Source of the DNA: Pyrrhosoma nymphula
Taxonomy: Eukaryota; Arthropoda; Insecta; Odonata; Coenagrionidae
DNA length: 64,000 nucleotides
Direction: 5' to 3'
Assembly: GCA_963573305.1 (NCBI GenBank)
Contig: OY754332.1
Span: 47,777,559 to 47,841,558 of the forward strand
Shown here: in pieces, positions 21,901 to 32,160 of the stretch
Numbering within the stretch: the first letter of the stretch is position 1
Layout: the number at the start of each line of letters is the position of its first letter
Position numbers and translations under genes: made by a program
The notes under the pieces: generated by a model
Databases searched by the model: none
Seen by the model: the letters and a program-made list of their open reading frames with translations, nothing else
Told to the model about the DNA's origin: nothing

Positions 21901-23559
21901 TATTTAGTATAGGGATTGCGAAACTTTGTGCTACTCGCTTGTGAAGAGCATGGTGTTAGAGAGAGGAAAGAATACCAGAGAGGTGGGCTAGAGAGGCCGA
22001 AGGTGTCTCTAGAGGTTCCTCAAGAAGTCCTTCGGTACATATGTCCTTTCATCTACTCTTCTTTCACCCTCACTGACCCGTAGTTCTCTGGTGGTAATAT
22101 GTCACCATTCCATGCTGTATTTCCTGTTACAGCAGGCTATCACTCTCCCTCTCTCTAGTCGACGAACAGTTATTCACAGAAATATGCGTAGCATTAAAAT
22201 TGTGGGGAATCCTGATTGGATTGGACAGTATGAACTCTTTGACTGAGTTGCAAATTGCCATATTCACAACATGTAAGAACCATGAAAGGCGATAAAAGTG
22301 ATGGTTGCGGCAAAAACGAGAATAGACATCACGGATTGAATGCCTGTAACCTCATTTGGTTCAGAACCTTTGGCTTGGCCACTAGTAGCCGATTAAACTT
22401 TATGAAGGAACTCATATACGAAGAAACATTTAGACAACGGGCAAAGTCCAGCCACGACGTAAATACCAGTTCCCTCCAAGGAGGTTAGAAAAGAAATGGA
22501 GGCGAAATACCGCTTGATTCTTGAAGCCAATTCCGCCATTGCAGTCGGCACAGCTTAGACCTTCCTCAGGCTTACGTGTCCGGCGGTCGCATTCGATTTT
22601 CGTAAAATCTAAGTAAAAAACCACAGACAAACGATGTTTTGTGACTGTTTTGGCAACACCTACTCGGCACAAAATCCTTCCCAAGCACCCCTATTCTTGC
22701 TTCGCTTTCGCCCATGAGCGTTCACGGTCATGCCTCCTCCATTTCATTTTAACCTCCTTGGTTCCCTCGATCACCGAGGTTCAGCGTCGTTGGGAGTGGC
22801 CTGAATTCGTTTGGAAGATCGTCCTGTTATTCCTGAATGCTGTGGAATTCCTGTGTGCTGCTTTGGAAGCGGCAGCCATTAGGAGCAAAATGTCTTTGGC
22901 AGTCGAAGCACGAGACCGAAATCGTGCTAGAAAGATTACGACATGGAGTTAAGTACAGGCTATTTTTAACGGAAAGTATTGAGGAAGACAACTTTAGGCG
23001 GAGAATAAATGAAAACCATGAGCCTAGAAATTAGTAGCCTTCGTAGCAAGTTATAAAGGGTGGATTTTAAGGCCGCTCAAATGACTCCTCACAGTTGCGC
23101 GGATTTGGCCGCTAAGCGTCTCTGACCGCAGACCCGTGCACGGAGCTTATAGATAGCTCCGTATTTAACGGACAGCAAGAGCCTTAAGGAGAGCTCATTA
23201 GCCAAATTTAAGCTCCGTGTACTCACTAATCACCCCTACGACACGTAGGCAACCCTCTCCAACAACGCGGTTACTTTAAATGAAGTAAATTCGGGGAATA
23301 ATAGTCTCATATCGGAAGAATCCTAGATGTGCACTTAGTATGATCCATAGCACTTTGCTAATTTCCCTGCTGCTGTTTGCAACATCGCACCTCCGGCCTC
23401 ATGGAAATTTACAGCTGGGAACGAACCTCCGTAAGAACCAACACTGTCAATTGATGTGGAACGCCCCATATAATGAGAAAAAGAGTATCAACGGGCAATT
23501 GCCCTTCATCAGCACACCATTATCCATGGGCTCGTCACCAATTTCCAAAATTCATCGAG
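21901..23559. other. Intergenic DNA with one small inverted repeat
   Basis: No recognised gene. ACGGAGCTTA at about 23139 and TAAGCTCCGT at about 23210 form inverted ends of a stretch of roughly 85 bp, possibly a tiny fold-back element. Confidence 0.35.
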
Positions 23560-23740
23560 GAATCAGGTTAGTGTGGTGTCTTGGAGTACTGGCCTTCCCT
23601 CCCGAGGCCTCGAACCCTGGCTGAGGTGAAATTTTCCAGCGAAATCCTGACCCCTACTTGGGTGCCTTGTGGAGAGCTTTCCAAACGTGGAACTCATTCC
23701 AACAGAATTGGTTGGTGAATTACCCTGTCGATGCCTTGGC
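23560..23740 (+). mobile_element. tRNA-derived SINE
   Basis: GGTTAGTGTGGTGTCTTGGAG is followed by GAGGCCTCGAACCCTGGCTG (B-box region) and GTGAAATTTTCCAGCGAAAT. The head sequence and the gap between the boxes fit a polymerase III SINE. The 3' limit is estimated. Confidence 0.5.
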
Positions 23741-24245
23741 GCCTTTTTAAAGGTGGATGGAGCGATTTTTGTCTATGGACAGATTTTCGTGAAAATTTGA
23801 ATACCTGTTCATAATAGTAGATAATATATATTGATACAATTGAAAAAATTACATTTTACAGATTAGGTTTTTTGGCAATTCAATTCTATTTTTAACACGT
23901 AGCCATATGCAGAACATGAGATATATTTAGTTATAGTTCGATTAAATTTGTATAGGTTTTCTTCAAAACGCGAACTTATTCATTTCACATTAATATAATG
24001 GTTGCCAACAAATATCAAGGTATCACGCCGTGATAAAGATTTGAAAATACAAATTTACATTTAGCTTTCGCCTATTTATAACGATCAATAGCTCAAGTCA
24101 TCATGCTCTAATTGAAGCAACAATGAGAAGCATAAATCTTTTGTCATATCCATTAATGAGTTCATGGTGAGTTCCACAGCATACACAGTAGTACTCAAAT
24201 GTGGCCTAGTATTTTTTTCGAGTTCCTTGAAAACATGTCCAAACA
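23741..24245. other. AT-rich intergenic DNA
   Basis: Nothing recognised. Confidence 0.35.
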
Positions 24246-24560
24246 TTGTATCATTATCTGCTACCTAGTGCTTACAGCTCACTGTGCATGTTTACAGCGT
24301 GATTTTTGAATATCTGTCCGTTTATGTAGTTGCTAAATACATAAATAATAACGGTCCCTTTAACATTGGTAGCATATCTATAGTGTTGTGCATGTTTGTG
24401 AGGCTTCGCCTCGTAACAAGCATTAGCGATTTATGCTAATACATCAATAGTCGTAGTTACACTTACTTTAGGGTTCAGTGAAATACATGTTAGTGATTAC
24501 TCACCCCCTGTCACACATACTTGAGGTAGCTTGCTGGGTACCTATTTTGTAGATGTAGAT
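24246..24560 (+). repeat. SINE-like or LINE-3'UTR repeat, copy 2
   Basis: Matches 8960-9280 along its length with many substitutions. Shared words include AACGGTCCCT, GCTTCGCCTCGT, CATTAGCGATTTATGCTAA and the TTGTAGATGTAGAT tail. The tail runs into AGATGTAGAAAAAG, the left edge of the duplicated GC-rich segment. Confidence 0.65.
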
Positions 24561-24969
24561 AGATGTAGAAAAAGTCATTAAAAAGGTGAGATTAAAAAAT
24601 AACCCTCCTGAAGGCGTGCAGCCGTGACACCGAGCTCCCTCCAACCACTGGTGCTCCAATGAATGGCTCCCGAGTCGATGTCGACGCGTGTCGGGGCACG
24701 GGATGGGAAAGAGTTTGCGTCCTTAATATTTAAGAAGCGGCAGTTTCGTGCCCTGACTCAAGAGAGCACAACGGCCATCGAGCCGCCGGGTTTATGGACC
24801 GGTGTGAAAGGGTTAAACAAGCTCACAGCTCACCTGACCCCCCCAAAGAATATCCCATCGATTCCGACGGTGACTCATTTGTGTTGTGCCGCCCATTTGT
24901 CCTCCGCACGATATCTCGCTCGCAGGGAATCACGCACGTGGGTGTTTGCCGGAGGAGAGCGACCCTGAG
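24561..24969 (+). repeat. Duplicated GC-rich segment, copy 2
   Basis: Matches 10401-10805 almost base for base, including the 101-codon frame (24663-24968). The extreme similarity implies a recent duplication. The two copies lie beside different upstream elements (a minus-strand LINE at 10.4 kb, the SINE-like repeat here). Confidence 0.75.
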
Positions 24970-25120
24970 TAGGGCTGGGCGGTATTTGAATCCCAATATC
25001 AATATCCAATATCTCAATATCTTAAAATATTGAAAATGGACCAATGTCAATAGTCTGTTATTGACTATTGAATACTGGAAAATATTGGAATTATATGTTC
25101 TGTATATTGGAATATTGGTG
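24970..25120. mobile_element. Left-end fragment of the hAT-type element
   Basis: Starts with TAGGGCTGGGCGGTA at the same point of the same flanking sequence (ACCCTGAG) as at 10806. The insertion therefore predates the segmental duplication. The similarity fades near 25085-25120, and the right terminus is missing. Confidence 0.7.
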
Positions 25121-25149
25121 TAATGAATGATGTAGATATTAAAATGTGC

Positions 25150-25531
25150 ATTCAATGACGCACGATTACCGCTCCAACCACCTTAAAGAATAGGATAATA
25201 CCAACGCCGGATTCGCCTCCACTCCTTACTCCAGTCCCCACTTGATTCGACCCCTGAAAGTGAGTGTTGAAAGTGTTGAGGCGAGTCAAGCTTGTCTCCG
25301 ATCCAGTGCGGCAAGTGAAATCGGCAAGTGAGACGGCCAACGCGGCGAGGATTCCGCATCGAACCCTACGCGATGTTTTCAGCACTATATAAGACCGGCG
25401 GAGAAGCCACCGAAACAGTCGACAATCGCCACGCTTGAGTGTAACTCGTGTACTGTAAATAAATCATATCATTGGAGCTGTTCGCATTACTTCCAACTTA
25501 CCCGTCAGCGACCCACAGCGTGCCCACCTAG
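25150..25531 (+). mobile_element. Candidate solo LTR or promoter
   Basis: CACTATATAAGACCGGCGG at 25384-25402 is a strong TATA box, and GTAAATAAATCATATC follows about 65 bp later. That close TATA-to-AATAAA spacing is a hallmark of LTRs. No matching second LTR, primer binding site or gag-pol sequence is seen, and the ends are not defined. It may instead be a cellular promoter. Confidence 0.4.
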
Positions 25532-25539
25532 CCTCTGTT

Positions 25540-25856
25540 CATGAATATACATATGGATCCTAAACTTGCCCCCAGTGGGTCTTGCTAAACATTCCGCATG
25601 TACCGAAAATCAGGACCAAGCAGATCGTAGCGCTGCCACTCTGGAGAAGGTGGTTCTAATAAGGATAGGCCTTGATTCAAATGGAGATTTTGGAAATAAA
25701 GGTACCGGAATTGGCCTCCCAATTAAACCGGGCATTTTTGACACACAAAAGCGGAACCATGCCGACTGCAGCGCGACGTATCTTTTGTGGAAAGCTAGGC
25801 AACACCTTTTGCCCGTACAGTGGAGCCGAAGATTTAGATCCATATGTATATTCATG
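25540..25856. mobile_element. MITE B copy 1, hAT-type
   Basis: The ends are CATGAATATACATATGGATC and the complementary GATCCATATGTATATTCATG, a 20-bp perfect inverted repeat. CCTCTGTT flanks both sides (25532-25539 and 25857-25864), a perfect 8-bp target duplication as in hAT elements. It is 317 bp long and non-coding. The related copy at 60212-60632 is longer because of an internal duplication. Confidence 0.85.
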
Positions 25857-26394
25857 CCTCTGTTGCTCTCCGTTGCCTGCCGACTTTGCCAAATTACCAA
25901 CCAAACAATCAGCCCACGCTGCCATCTCGATCGAGTCATTGCCCCGACACGTGACATGCTCGGACACTCTTCGAGTCGAGCGCGCTCGGCCAATTTCGAT
26001 CTTCACTCGAGTTGAAACCGAGATACGACAAGGAGAATGGCGAGGGAGACTTGGGCGGGCGGTTGGCGGGGGGAGGCGAGGGGGGGGGGGGCAGAAGCTC
26101 GTAAATCAAGCGACCGATGAGGAGCGAGGCGAAATCTGACGCGGCCACAGCACTTGAGGCGAAGTATCAATCGCAACTTTAGAGAGAGATCGTCACTTCC
26201 CGCCTGACCCGCCGGGTAGGCTCTTACAAAATCATTAAGCGAGTCTCGGGCGAGAAGCACACCAGGCACCTCCGGAGCTACCGGTGGTAATGTGGATTGA
26301 TGAAATGACTTGCTGGACGTATGGGAGCACTTCATCAAAACGTTCATTTGGAGCATGCTCTTATATGGCAGTGGATCTTGGCCTGTAATAACTC
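25857..26394. other. GC-rich DNA with a poly-G run, no recognised gene
   Basis: Contains a G-rich tract at about 26050-26092. Frames stay open in four phases by composition, and none shows a domain. Confidence 0.4.
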
Positions 26395-26725
26395 CAGAAA
26401 CTGCACAAGGTTCAACGCCATGGAGATTTGGTTTTATCGAAGAATGATGAAGTTAAATGGACGGAGAGAATCAACGGTGAAGAAGTACTAATAAGAGCTA
26501 GAGGCAAAGATTTATATTGAAGACTCAGAGAATGAGAATATAACTGATTGGTCATATTTTGCGGCACGTCGTTCTCTTAAAAGCAATAACTGAAGGAGAA
26601 ATGAATGGGAAGAATTACAGGTGAAGACGAATGATGAAATACACGAGGCAAGAGGGACTTCAATTGAGAGGACTTAAGGAGAGAAGGACGAATGTAGGCG
26701 TAATTACGACTGGTTGTTTGACTTT
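26395..26725 (+). pseudogene. RTE-like LINE C-terminal relic
   Basis: Across shifting frames the translation gives RLNAMEIWFYRRMMKLN, then ESTVKKY or NGEEVLIRA, then ILRHVVLLKAITEGE, then LQLRGLKER and RRNYDW. This is the order RLEAFEMW.YRRMLKI, TNEEVL, GHILRH..LLK.I.EG, GRPR and RAEDR.EW known from the C-terminus of a common arthropod LINE lineage. Several stops and frameshifts show long decay. Confidence 0.6.
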
Positions 26726-26789
26726 TTGAGGAAGCGACTCATGCGTGAGGCCATTTGCGCCACTATGGACATGTGAGTAGATTGCCAAG

Positions 26790-26850
26790 AGAAGGATTAT
26801 TTTAGGGAATGGAGGAAGGGTGGAGAGAAACCCGGCGTCATCATTGGTGA
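26790..26850 (-). mobile_element. SINE 3'-body scrap
   Basis: GGAGGAAGGGTGGAGAGAAAC and CGGCGTCATCATTGG resemble the distal body of the SINE at 57024-57285 (GGAGGAAGGGCGGAGAGGACC). No tRNA head is present. Confidence 0.45.
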
Positions 26851-26854
26851 GCTC

Positions 26855-27410
26855 TTAAGGTACCTAGTTTGAGCGGAAAATCACTTCACCTAGAATTTGA
26901 TGAATTTGACCTCATTTGAATTAAGAAACTCTCATATATCCAATTATATCAAAATACTAACCCCTTTGCCGAGCTACTTTTCGATCAATTTGCCTAAAAA
27001 CGTGAGCTGTTTTGCATTGAATAGATTACGGCTGTACACTCCAAAGGGAGAATATTGAAAAAATAGGAATTTACAACACATATATTACGTCAAAAAACTA
27101 ACGGTGTGTAGTTTTTATGTTTTCTAAACTATTTATGAAAATTAATCTATTACTCACCGCAGTAATTTTTACAGAATCGCAAAAAAACTGTTGTATTGAA
27201 GGCTTTTTAGCCGCACGGCGTGAAAAAATGAGTCAAGTTAGAGACTTGGATGGAAAAATATATCTAATTGCTGATAACTTTGGTTAGCTACATTTTTGCA
27301 CCATTAATATCACAATATTTCCTTCATACTTCTTACAGACGTTGAAATTAAAATATAAAATTCGAATATGTTCTCCGTTATGACTAGGGAACTAACTCGC
27401 TCAAACCACA
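26855..27410 (+). mobile_element. MITE A copy 3
   Basis: The same repeat and orientation as 4933-5499. Left end AAGGTACCTAGTTTGAGCGG; internal GGGAGAATATTGAAAAAATA and GTGAAAAAATGAGTCAAGTT; right end CTAACTCGCTCAAACCAC. Confidence 0.75.
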
Positions 27411-27469
27411 TTCACGAAAGTTGAGCACGGAGTTACGTTCCATCCGAAAGGCACTCAAGAAAATCATTT

Positions 27470-27662
27470 GCTCACTTCTAACGAATGGCGCCGATGGGAC
27501 CCACTGTTTAACATACCCTCCGTCGGACAGAGCACTACACTTGAATCCTCCACACAGCAACCAAGAAGGGATGGGGATTCCGGTAAAATCTCCGCCACTG
27601 CCGGGATTGGAACCCGGGCGTCCAGGTGAGAAGCCAGTACTTTAGCCATCTAATCAACTCAA
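27470..27662 (-). mobile_element. tRNA-derived SINE, minus strand
   Basis: On the minus strand: TTAGATGGCTAAAGTACTGG, then CCCGGGTTCCAATCCCGGCAG, then a body of about 120 bp with GGCGGAGATTTTACCGGAAT and CGACGGAGGGTATGTTAA. The T arm is fully paired. The body resembles the 57-kb SINE. Confidence 0.65.
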
Positions 27663-27763
27663 TTCCCGACTTTAGAAGGAACGAAACGGCCTGCTGATGG
27701 GCGAGTGAAGTGCAGCAGTGGGAAGATCTTCGGATCGGGTGACTGCCGAAGATGAATGACTCG

Positions 27764-28726
27764 TGCCGGGTCTACACTAGTAAATTAAGTTAGAACTTAA
27801 GTGAGAATCTTACTTAAGTGTAGGTGTCAGCAGTATCATTTAAGTACACTCACACTTAATTCACTTTAGACCCAAACTTCAGTTAATTGTAGTCAACTGT
27901 TTCCACACGGTTTGCGCTCTACAAGTGTTATAACGGGTGCATCGGTGCATGACACAAAGTATATTACTCATCAGTCACCAGCCATTATCACTTAATAGTG
28001 CAATGGGTTAAATAAAAATTATTATTATTATTATTATTCTGTGTTCAACACGTGGGAGAAGTCTGAAGGGAATTTGTTGGAAAAGTTGTGTGCTAGTTTG
28101 TAGCTATCATTATCGATTATTGCGAATACCTTTCCATAAAAGACGTTCCAAGTTATTTGTGGAGTACAATAACAGTACATCATACTACTACGTATACGTT
28201 ACCTACTAATATGAGTGACAAGGTATCCCATTGGTCCTCTAACTTTTCCCATGAGGAAGTAGAATTACTTATAAGGATATGGGGAACGTACTTTTTTCAG
28301 GGGAAATTTAAAGCCTATGAAAGGCATCGGAATATTTGGAGGACCAATGCCGACGACTTTAATTTCACAAGCAGCCCCATAGCAGCTCAAAATTATTCTG
28401 GCTCCATAAAACCTCCCCAAGTAAAGATTCCTCAAGGCAGTGAAACACCTCACGGTCTTTACTTTTAACCTCTGGACTCCAAACTGGCTTAAAACACCAA
28501 AAATTCCAAATTTGGATCGCAGAAAGAATTGTACAAAACGTATTTACATTTACGCACTATTGCTCGCCTTGATCTTCAACTGTTAACATTCGCTGTTTCT
28601 CTCATTCCCGACTTTGATGATCACGACGCTCCAGTCGACTTAAAGTTCAAGTGTAGCTTTCGGACCACACTTAATGTAAATCTTAAGTGAATTCACTTAA
28701 GTTAAGTATGTAGTGTAGACAAGGCA
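27764..28726 (+). mobile_element. Harbinger-like element carrying a SANT/Myb-like gene
   Basis: The inverted ends are TGCCGGGTCTACACTA and the complement of TGCCTTGTCTACACTA, followed inward by repeated TTAAGT/ACTTAA words. TCG flanks both sides (27761-27763, 28727-28729), a possible 3-bp duplication. A TTA-repeat microsatellite lies at 28018-28040. The single coding frame is a SANT/Myb-like protein, which in Harbinger elements accompanies a separate transposase; that transposase is absent here. Confidence 0.65.
28157..28468 (+). CDS. SANT/Myb-like (trihelix-type) protein fragment of a transposon
   Basis: The likely start is the ATG at 28211 (MSDKVSHWSS) rather than the upstream in-frame ATG at 28157, because domain homology begins there. 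The run SHEEVELLIRIWG followed by F.GKFKAYERHRNIW fits a MADF/SANT-type DNA-binding helix bundle: a tryptophan in HWSS, a second in IWG and a third in NIW, with charged helices between. In PIF/Harbinger transposons a Myb/SANT-like protein helps bring the transposase to DNA. After about residue 50 of the domain the frame (NADDFNFTSSP) loses similarity, so the C-terminus is probably frameshifted or unspliced. It stops at 28466-28468. No introns are evident. Confidence 0.5.
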   Translation: MWSTITVHHTTTYTLPTNMSDKVSHWSSNFSHEEVELLIRIWGTYFFQGKFKAYERHRNIWRTNADDFNFTSSPIAAQNYSGSIKPPQVKIPQGSETPHGLYF

Positions 28727-28729
28727 TCG

Positions 28730-29786
28730 GTAGCGTACCAAACTGAGGGAAAGTAGGATATTTTTTATGTAAATTTCCACATAATGATGTGTATAGTTCA
28801 CACCCAATGGTGCAAGTATATTTGGAGACTTAAGGAGGATCCTCTGCGACTGTGTGAATAAATAAATACTGCATTCTACTTTTTTGCTTATGCCGATTAA
28901 AAAGTATTGGTTTCACTGATTCCAGTCCTTAGCTATTTGGAAAAAAGATTAAACTAATAAAACATACATATTATTCGTCAGTTATATTTTAATTGAACAC
29001 TTTTTTCCCGGCCATATGAGTCGGCTGTAGCGCAATTTTCCGTTGAACTAACACATTTTGACCTCAAATGCTGTACTTATTTACGAATAACTCAGGAACT
29101 ATTATGCAAAATACATTCGGAGTTCACTTTTATGGGAGTATTTGCCTCTTATCAAGTTTTTGGCAAAAATTGCAGTTATATTAGATAGAGAAATGTTATT
29201 TTTACTCATCCTTTAATTAATTATCACATTTTATGCTATTTAAATTAGCAAAAAAGCGTCGAAGGGCAGAATTTTGATGTTCATATGAAACGGAGGACTC
29301 ATTTTTCTACCAGTATCCAGAAAATGAATAACATGGGATTTAAGGCATTCAACGGTGGGACCACTTTTTGAAGCAGGAGTGCGATGGGACCTTTCACATT
29401 CATACGGGTGAAATCACCAAATTTCTTGGAAGAACTCGTATTTCCCCTATCTCCGCATAAAATCATATCAACAACAGAATAAATCACTCACAACTTGGGA
29501 CTCAATCCTCCTTTTCCCTTCCCGATTCCATTTTACCTTCCACTCTTTTCATATCTGAAGACCTTAGACACCCTACCGCTACCATACATCAGTGCGGGAG
29601 CTTTCATGATATCGCGTGGATGTTGACGTAGTTCTACAATACAGCCTCCGGTGACGGTATCGTTCATGAATGTAGGCTAAGTCACTTGAAATATTTTCAC
29701 GATCTTGAGTATGCGTACCCTGAGGAGAACGTGCATGGCGGGTTTATTGTACGCGAAAAAGCACCAGCGAGAAAAAGTCATTCACC
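28730..29786. other. AT-rich intergenic DNA
   Basis: Nothing recognised. Confidence 0.35.
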
Positions 29787-29862
29787 TTCATCGAGACGCG
29801 AACCCGGATCCCTCGATATCGCGCTGAGTGCTTTATCATGTTAAGCTACCTGAGCGTCCTTC
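29787..29862 (-). mobile_element. tRNA-derived SINE head, minus strand
   Basis: On the minus strand: GGACGCTCAGGTAGCTTAAC, then GAGGGATCCGGGTTCGCGTC (B box), then TGAAGGTGAATGACTTTTTC. It lies opposite a plus-strand head 45 bp away. Confidence 0.6.
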
Positions 29863-29904
29863 TCCTCTGTGGATTTTAGTTTTTTAGTCTATTGTTCTCA
29901 GAGC

Positions 29905-29960
29905 TATTTCGAAGGATCGAGGTTCGAGTCCTGGTCAAGACGAAAGATTTTTCCTCTGTG
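29905..29960 (+). mobile_element. tRNA-derived SINE fragment, plus strand
   Basis: GGATCGAGGTTCGAGTCCTGG is a B box, followed by AAAGATTTTTCCTCTGTGGG. With the minus-strand head just upstream it repeats the opposed arrangement seen at 15.4 kb. Confidence 0.55.
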
Positions 29961-30012
29961 GGATTTGGCACTAGTGTGAACTTGTGGGTGTCTTCGCAAA
30001 GGTAATACCGTG

Positions 30013-30491
30013 GCAGTGGTGGCACTAAAAGAACACAACAGTTTTATTGCAATTGTTTCGCAACCGTAACCGTTTCAAAACGAAACAGTTCCGCGAAACA
30101 CCCTGTTGTGGACAACAGCTTGAGGCAAACCAAACAACACGCGATCGATCGGCACTGTTAGAGCATGGCTGGTAGTTCTGTATTCTATGTAATAAAAAAT
30201 CTTTCACTAAAAAAATTAGCTATTTCATTTGGATTCATGAAAGTTTCTTCACAGTCATAATTCTATCTGCAACGACGGATGGACATGTGTTGGCTGAAAA
30301 AACCAGCAACCGCCAGCAACAGAAACAGACTCAAATCAAGCAAATTGTAGCTCATAAGTGCAACGCAGCCACAGGTGCAGTGCAAATAGAACAGAATGGA
30401 AGACGAAACAGTCAGCTTCAGCTATCCATTGCCCCAGCACAGCACAGATCGCAACGGCGCGGCTGTGGCAGGATCATGAAACTAACCTGTT
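30013..30491 (-). repeat. Repeat X copy 1 (truncated)
   Basis: The reverse complement matches 60140-61020 with the MITE B insertion removed. Shared blocks include CACTAAAAGAACACAACAG, GTTTCAAAACGAAACAG, GATCGATCG, ACAGAATGGAAGACGAAACAG and AGCACAGATCGCAACGG. This copy preserves the site that MITE B entered in the other copy, reading GATAGCTGAAGCTGACTG on the minus strand. It ends where the nested hairpin begins. No coding landmarks; class unknown. Confidence 0.7.
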
Positions 30492-30496
30492 ATTCA

Positions 30497-30820
30497 TGTT
30501 GATGAAAACCAACTTTGTATTTTCCACCAACTTCATTCCGCTGGCACGACGCGCGTTTCACCACACTGCGGCACATGAATATGCCACAGTGTGGCGAAAC
30601 GAACGTCGTGCTAGCGGAATAAAGTTGGTGGGAACTCGAAGAGCAATTATTTTTGCAAGGTTTACTTGGTGGTATTCCATTATAAGAGGGAGAAAAAGGC
30701 AACATTTACAAATACAACTAAATATTTATTGAAATTGAGTTTCAATTCAGTGGTATTTGTAAAAGTTGCCTTTTCTACCTCTTGGTCGAAAGTACTATGT
30801 TGGTGTTTCTCAACATGGAT
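30497..30820. repeat. Nested hairpin (fold-back) element
   Basis: The outer arms CATGTTGATGAAAACCAAC and GTTGGTGTTTCTCAACATG enclose two further hairpins. One is about 150 bp, from CCACCAACTTCATTCCGCT to AGCGGAATAAAGTTGGTGG, with inner arms TTCGTTTCGCCACACTGTG. The second is about 80 bp, AAAAGGCAACATTTACAAAT...ATTTGTAAAAGTTGCCTTTT (about 30696-30774). The right flank GGATATCCATAATTTCC also follows the hairpin at 35632-35733, so they are one family. Confidence 0.75.
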
Positions 30821-30859
30821 ATCCATAATTTCCGCGATGTCAGGCCTGATATCAGTTTT

Positions 30860-32060
30860 AACCTGTTTTGTGCTCCAGTCATTTGAAACAGACATACTCT
30901 ACTGTGGCTAGTCCCGGTATTTTCGGGCTTAAACGTGAAAGAAGTTGAACAATGGCGAAAGTTTGTTAAAATATTAGTAAGATTTAAAATTACAGTTATA
31001 TTTTATAACAAAAGGGGCGCAATTTTGGTGAATGGACGACAAAGGGAGACGAGAGTACAAAGAGGCTTGTCACCGCTACCCCACAGCGCCCGTGGATTCT
31101 CGACAACAAGGACACAAATCCCCGAAGGAGTGTCGCACGAATTGACGATAGTCACCGAGGTGGGAAGGCTCATCCCTTGAGACACCGCCCGAGTGGGGCC
31201 CAGCTCTTGAGAGCAAGAGGGAAAAACCTTGTGATGAAACCTCGCGATCCGATGACCGCGCCCCACAGGGGGATGTCCCGCCCATCCAGGGCCGTAGCCG
31301 TCGCCCCTGAATGGGATACGCCGCCCCGCCCAAGGGGCCGAATGGATTCCGCACCGCTGCGCCCGTTGTCGCCCTGCTCTTCAACTAGGCAAGTCGTCCA
31401 CTCTGCCCGATGGCGGAAGGTAACATTCGAATGGGACGGCACTGGCGACATCTGCGGCTTCATTTTTCCACGCCTTCCTCTCCGTTCACTAGGCTGGATT
31501 AGGGCTCCGAGTCAAGGTCCATGGCTAAGCAGTCGAGGGCCCCAGACAGACGGGATCGACAGTAGAGGAATGGGGGGAATACCTAATGCTCAAAGTGCAC
31601 GTATGAATAAGCATGACTTGTTCGCTCGCCACAGAGGATGCAGTAATTGCTCCCGCTTACTATCTCGGTCCCGTTAATTACTCAAATCCGAAACGAAACA
31701 TTTCCAACAGCTGGCAGACGGTGACCATATTCCCTACTTTCGGTTTAACTAGCGGTTTTAATGCTATGCCCTCGTAATGCGCCTCCAGAAATTATAGAAC
31801 CAGTATAAATCTTTTTTCAATATTAACTATATGACTTCTTCATCAAAATGAAAGAATAAACATAATAACTTTGGACGTGTCAACGGAGTTTATGACTCAG
31901 CGTAGTATCCAGCTCAAGTCATAGCAACGGAACAAACCTTTTAAATCTAACACAGAATACCGAAAAAATGGTGGGCTAGTTAATTCTCTTAATTCCATCC
32001 CGAGTTCATACGATTTTCCAGTACTCTGACGCGTCGTTAACATGAAAAAGCATAATTTGA
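30860..32060. other. Intergenic DNA with a GC-rich island
   Basis: 31000-31680 is GC-rich and keeps several frames open on both strands, including a 166-codon plus-strand frame. None shows a domain or codon-level signal that separates it from composition. The rest is AT-rich. Confidence 0.4.
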
Positions 32061-32157
32061 GTGCACAAGGTGTAATAAAATAGACTTTGCTGTTCCTCAA
32101 AATAAACAGCATTATTTTGTGGAACAGCAAAGTCTTTTTTCTTACCCTTTGTGCATC
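32061..32157. repeat. 97-bp hairpin
   Basis: GTGCACAAGGTG...GACTTTGCTGTTCC faces GGAACAGCAAAGTC...CCCTTTGTGCA across a loop of a few bases. The arms are about 45 bp with few mismatches. It could be a small fold-back MITE; GCATAATTTGAGTG occurs just before it and again at about 32195. Confidence 0.7.
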
Positions 32158-32160
32158 ATG

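Noticed and set aside
25610..26148. Coding sequence across 25.6-26.15 kb
   Set aside because: The frames cross MITE B and a poly-G tract; part of the same translation recurs at 60.3-60.6 kb because MITE B is repeated.
31003..31680. GC-rich frames of up to 166 codons
   Set aside because: Several frames on both strands are open at once, which reflects composition. No domain, splice or start context was seen.
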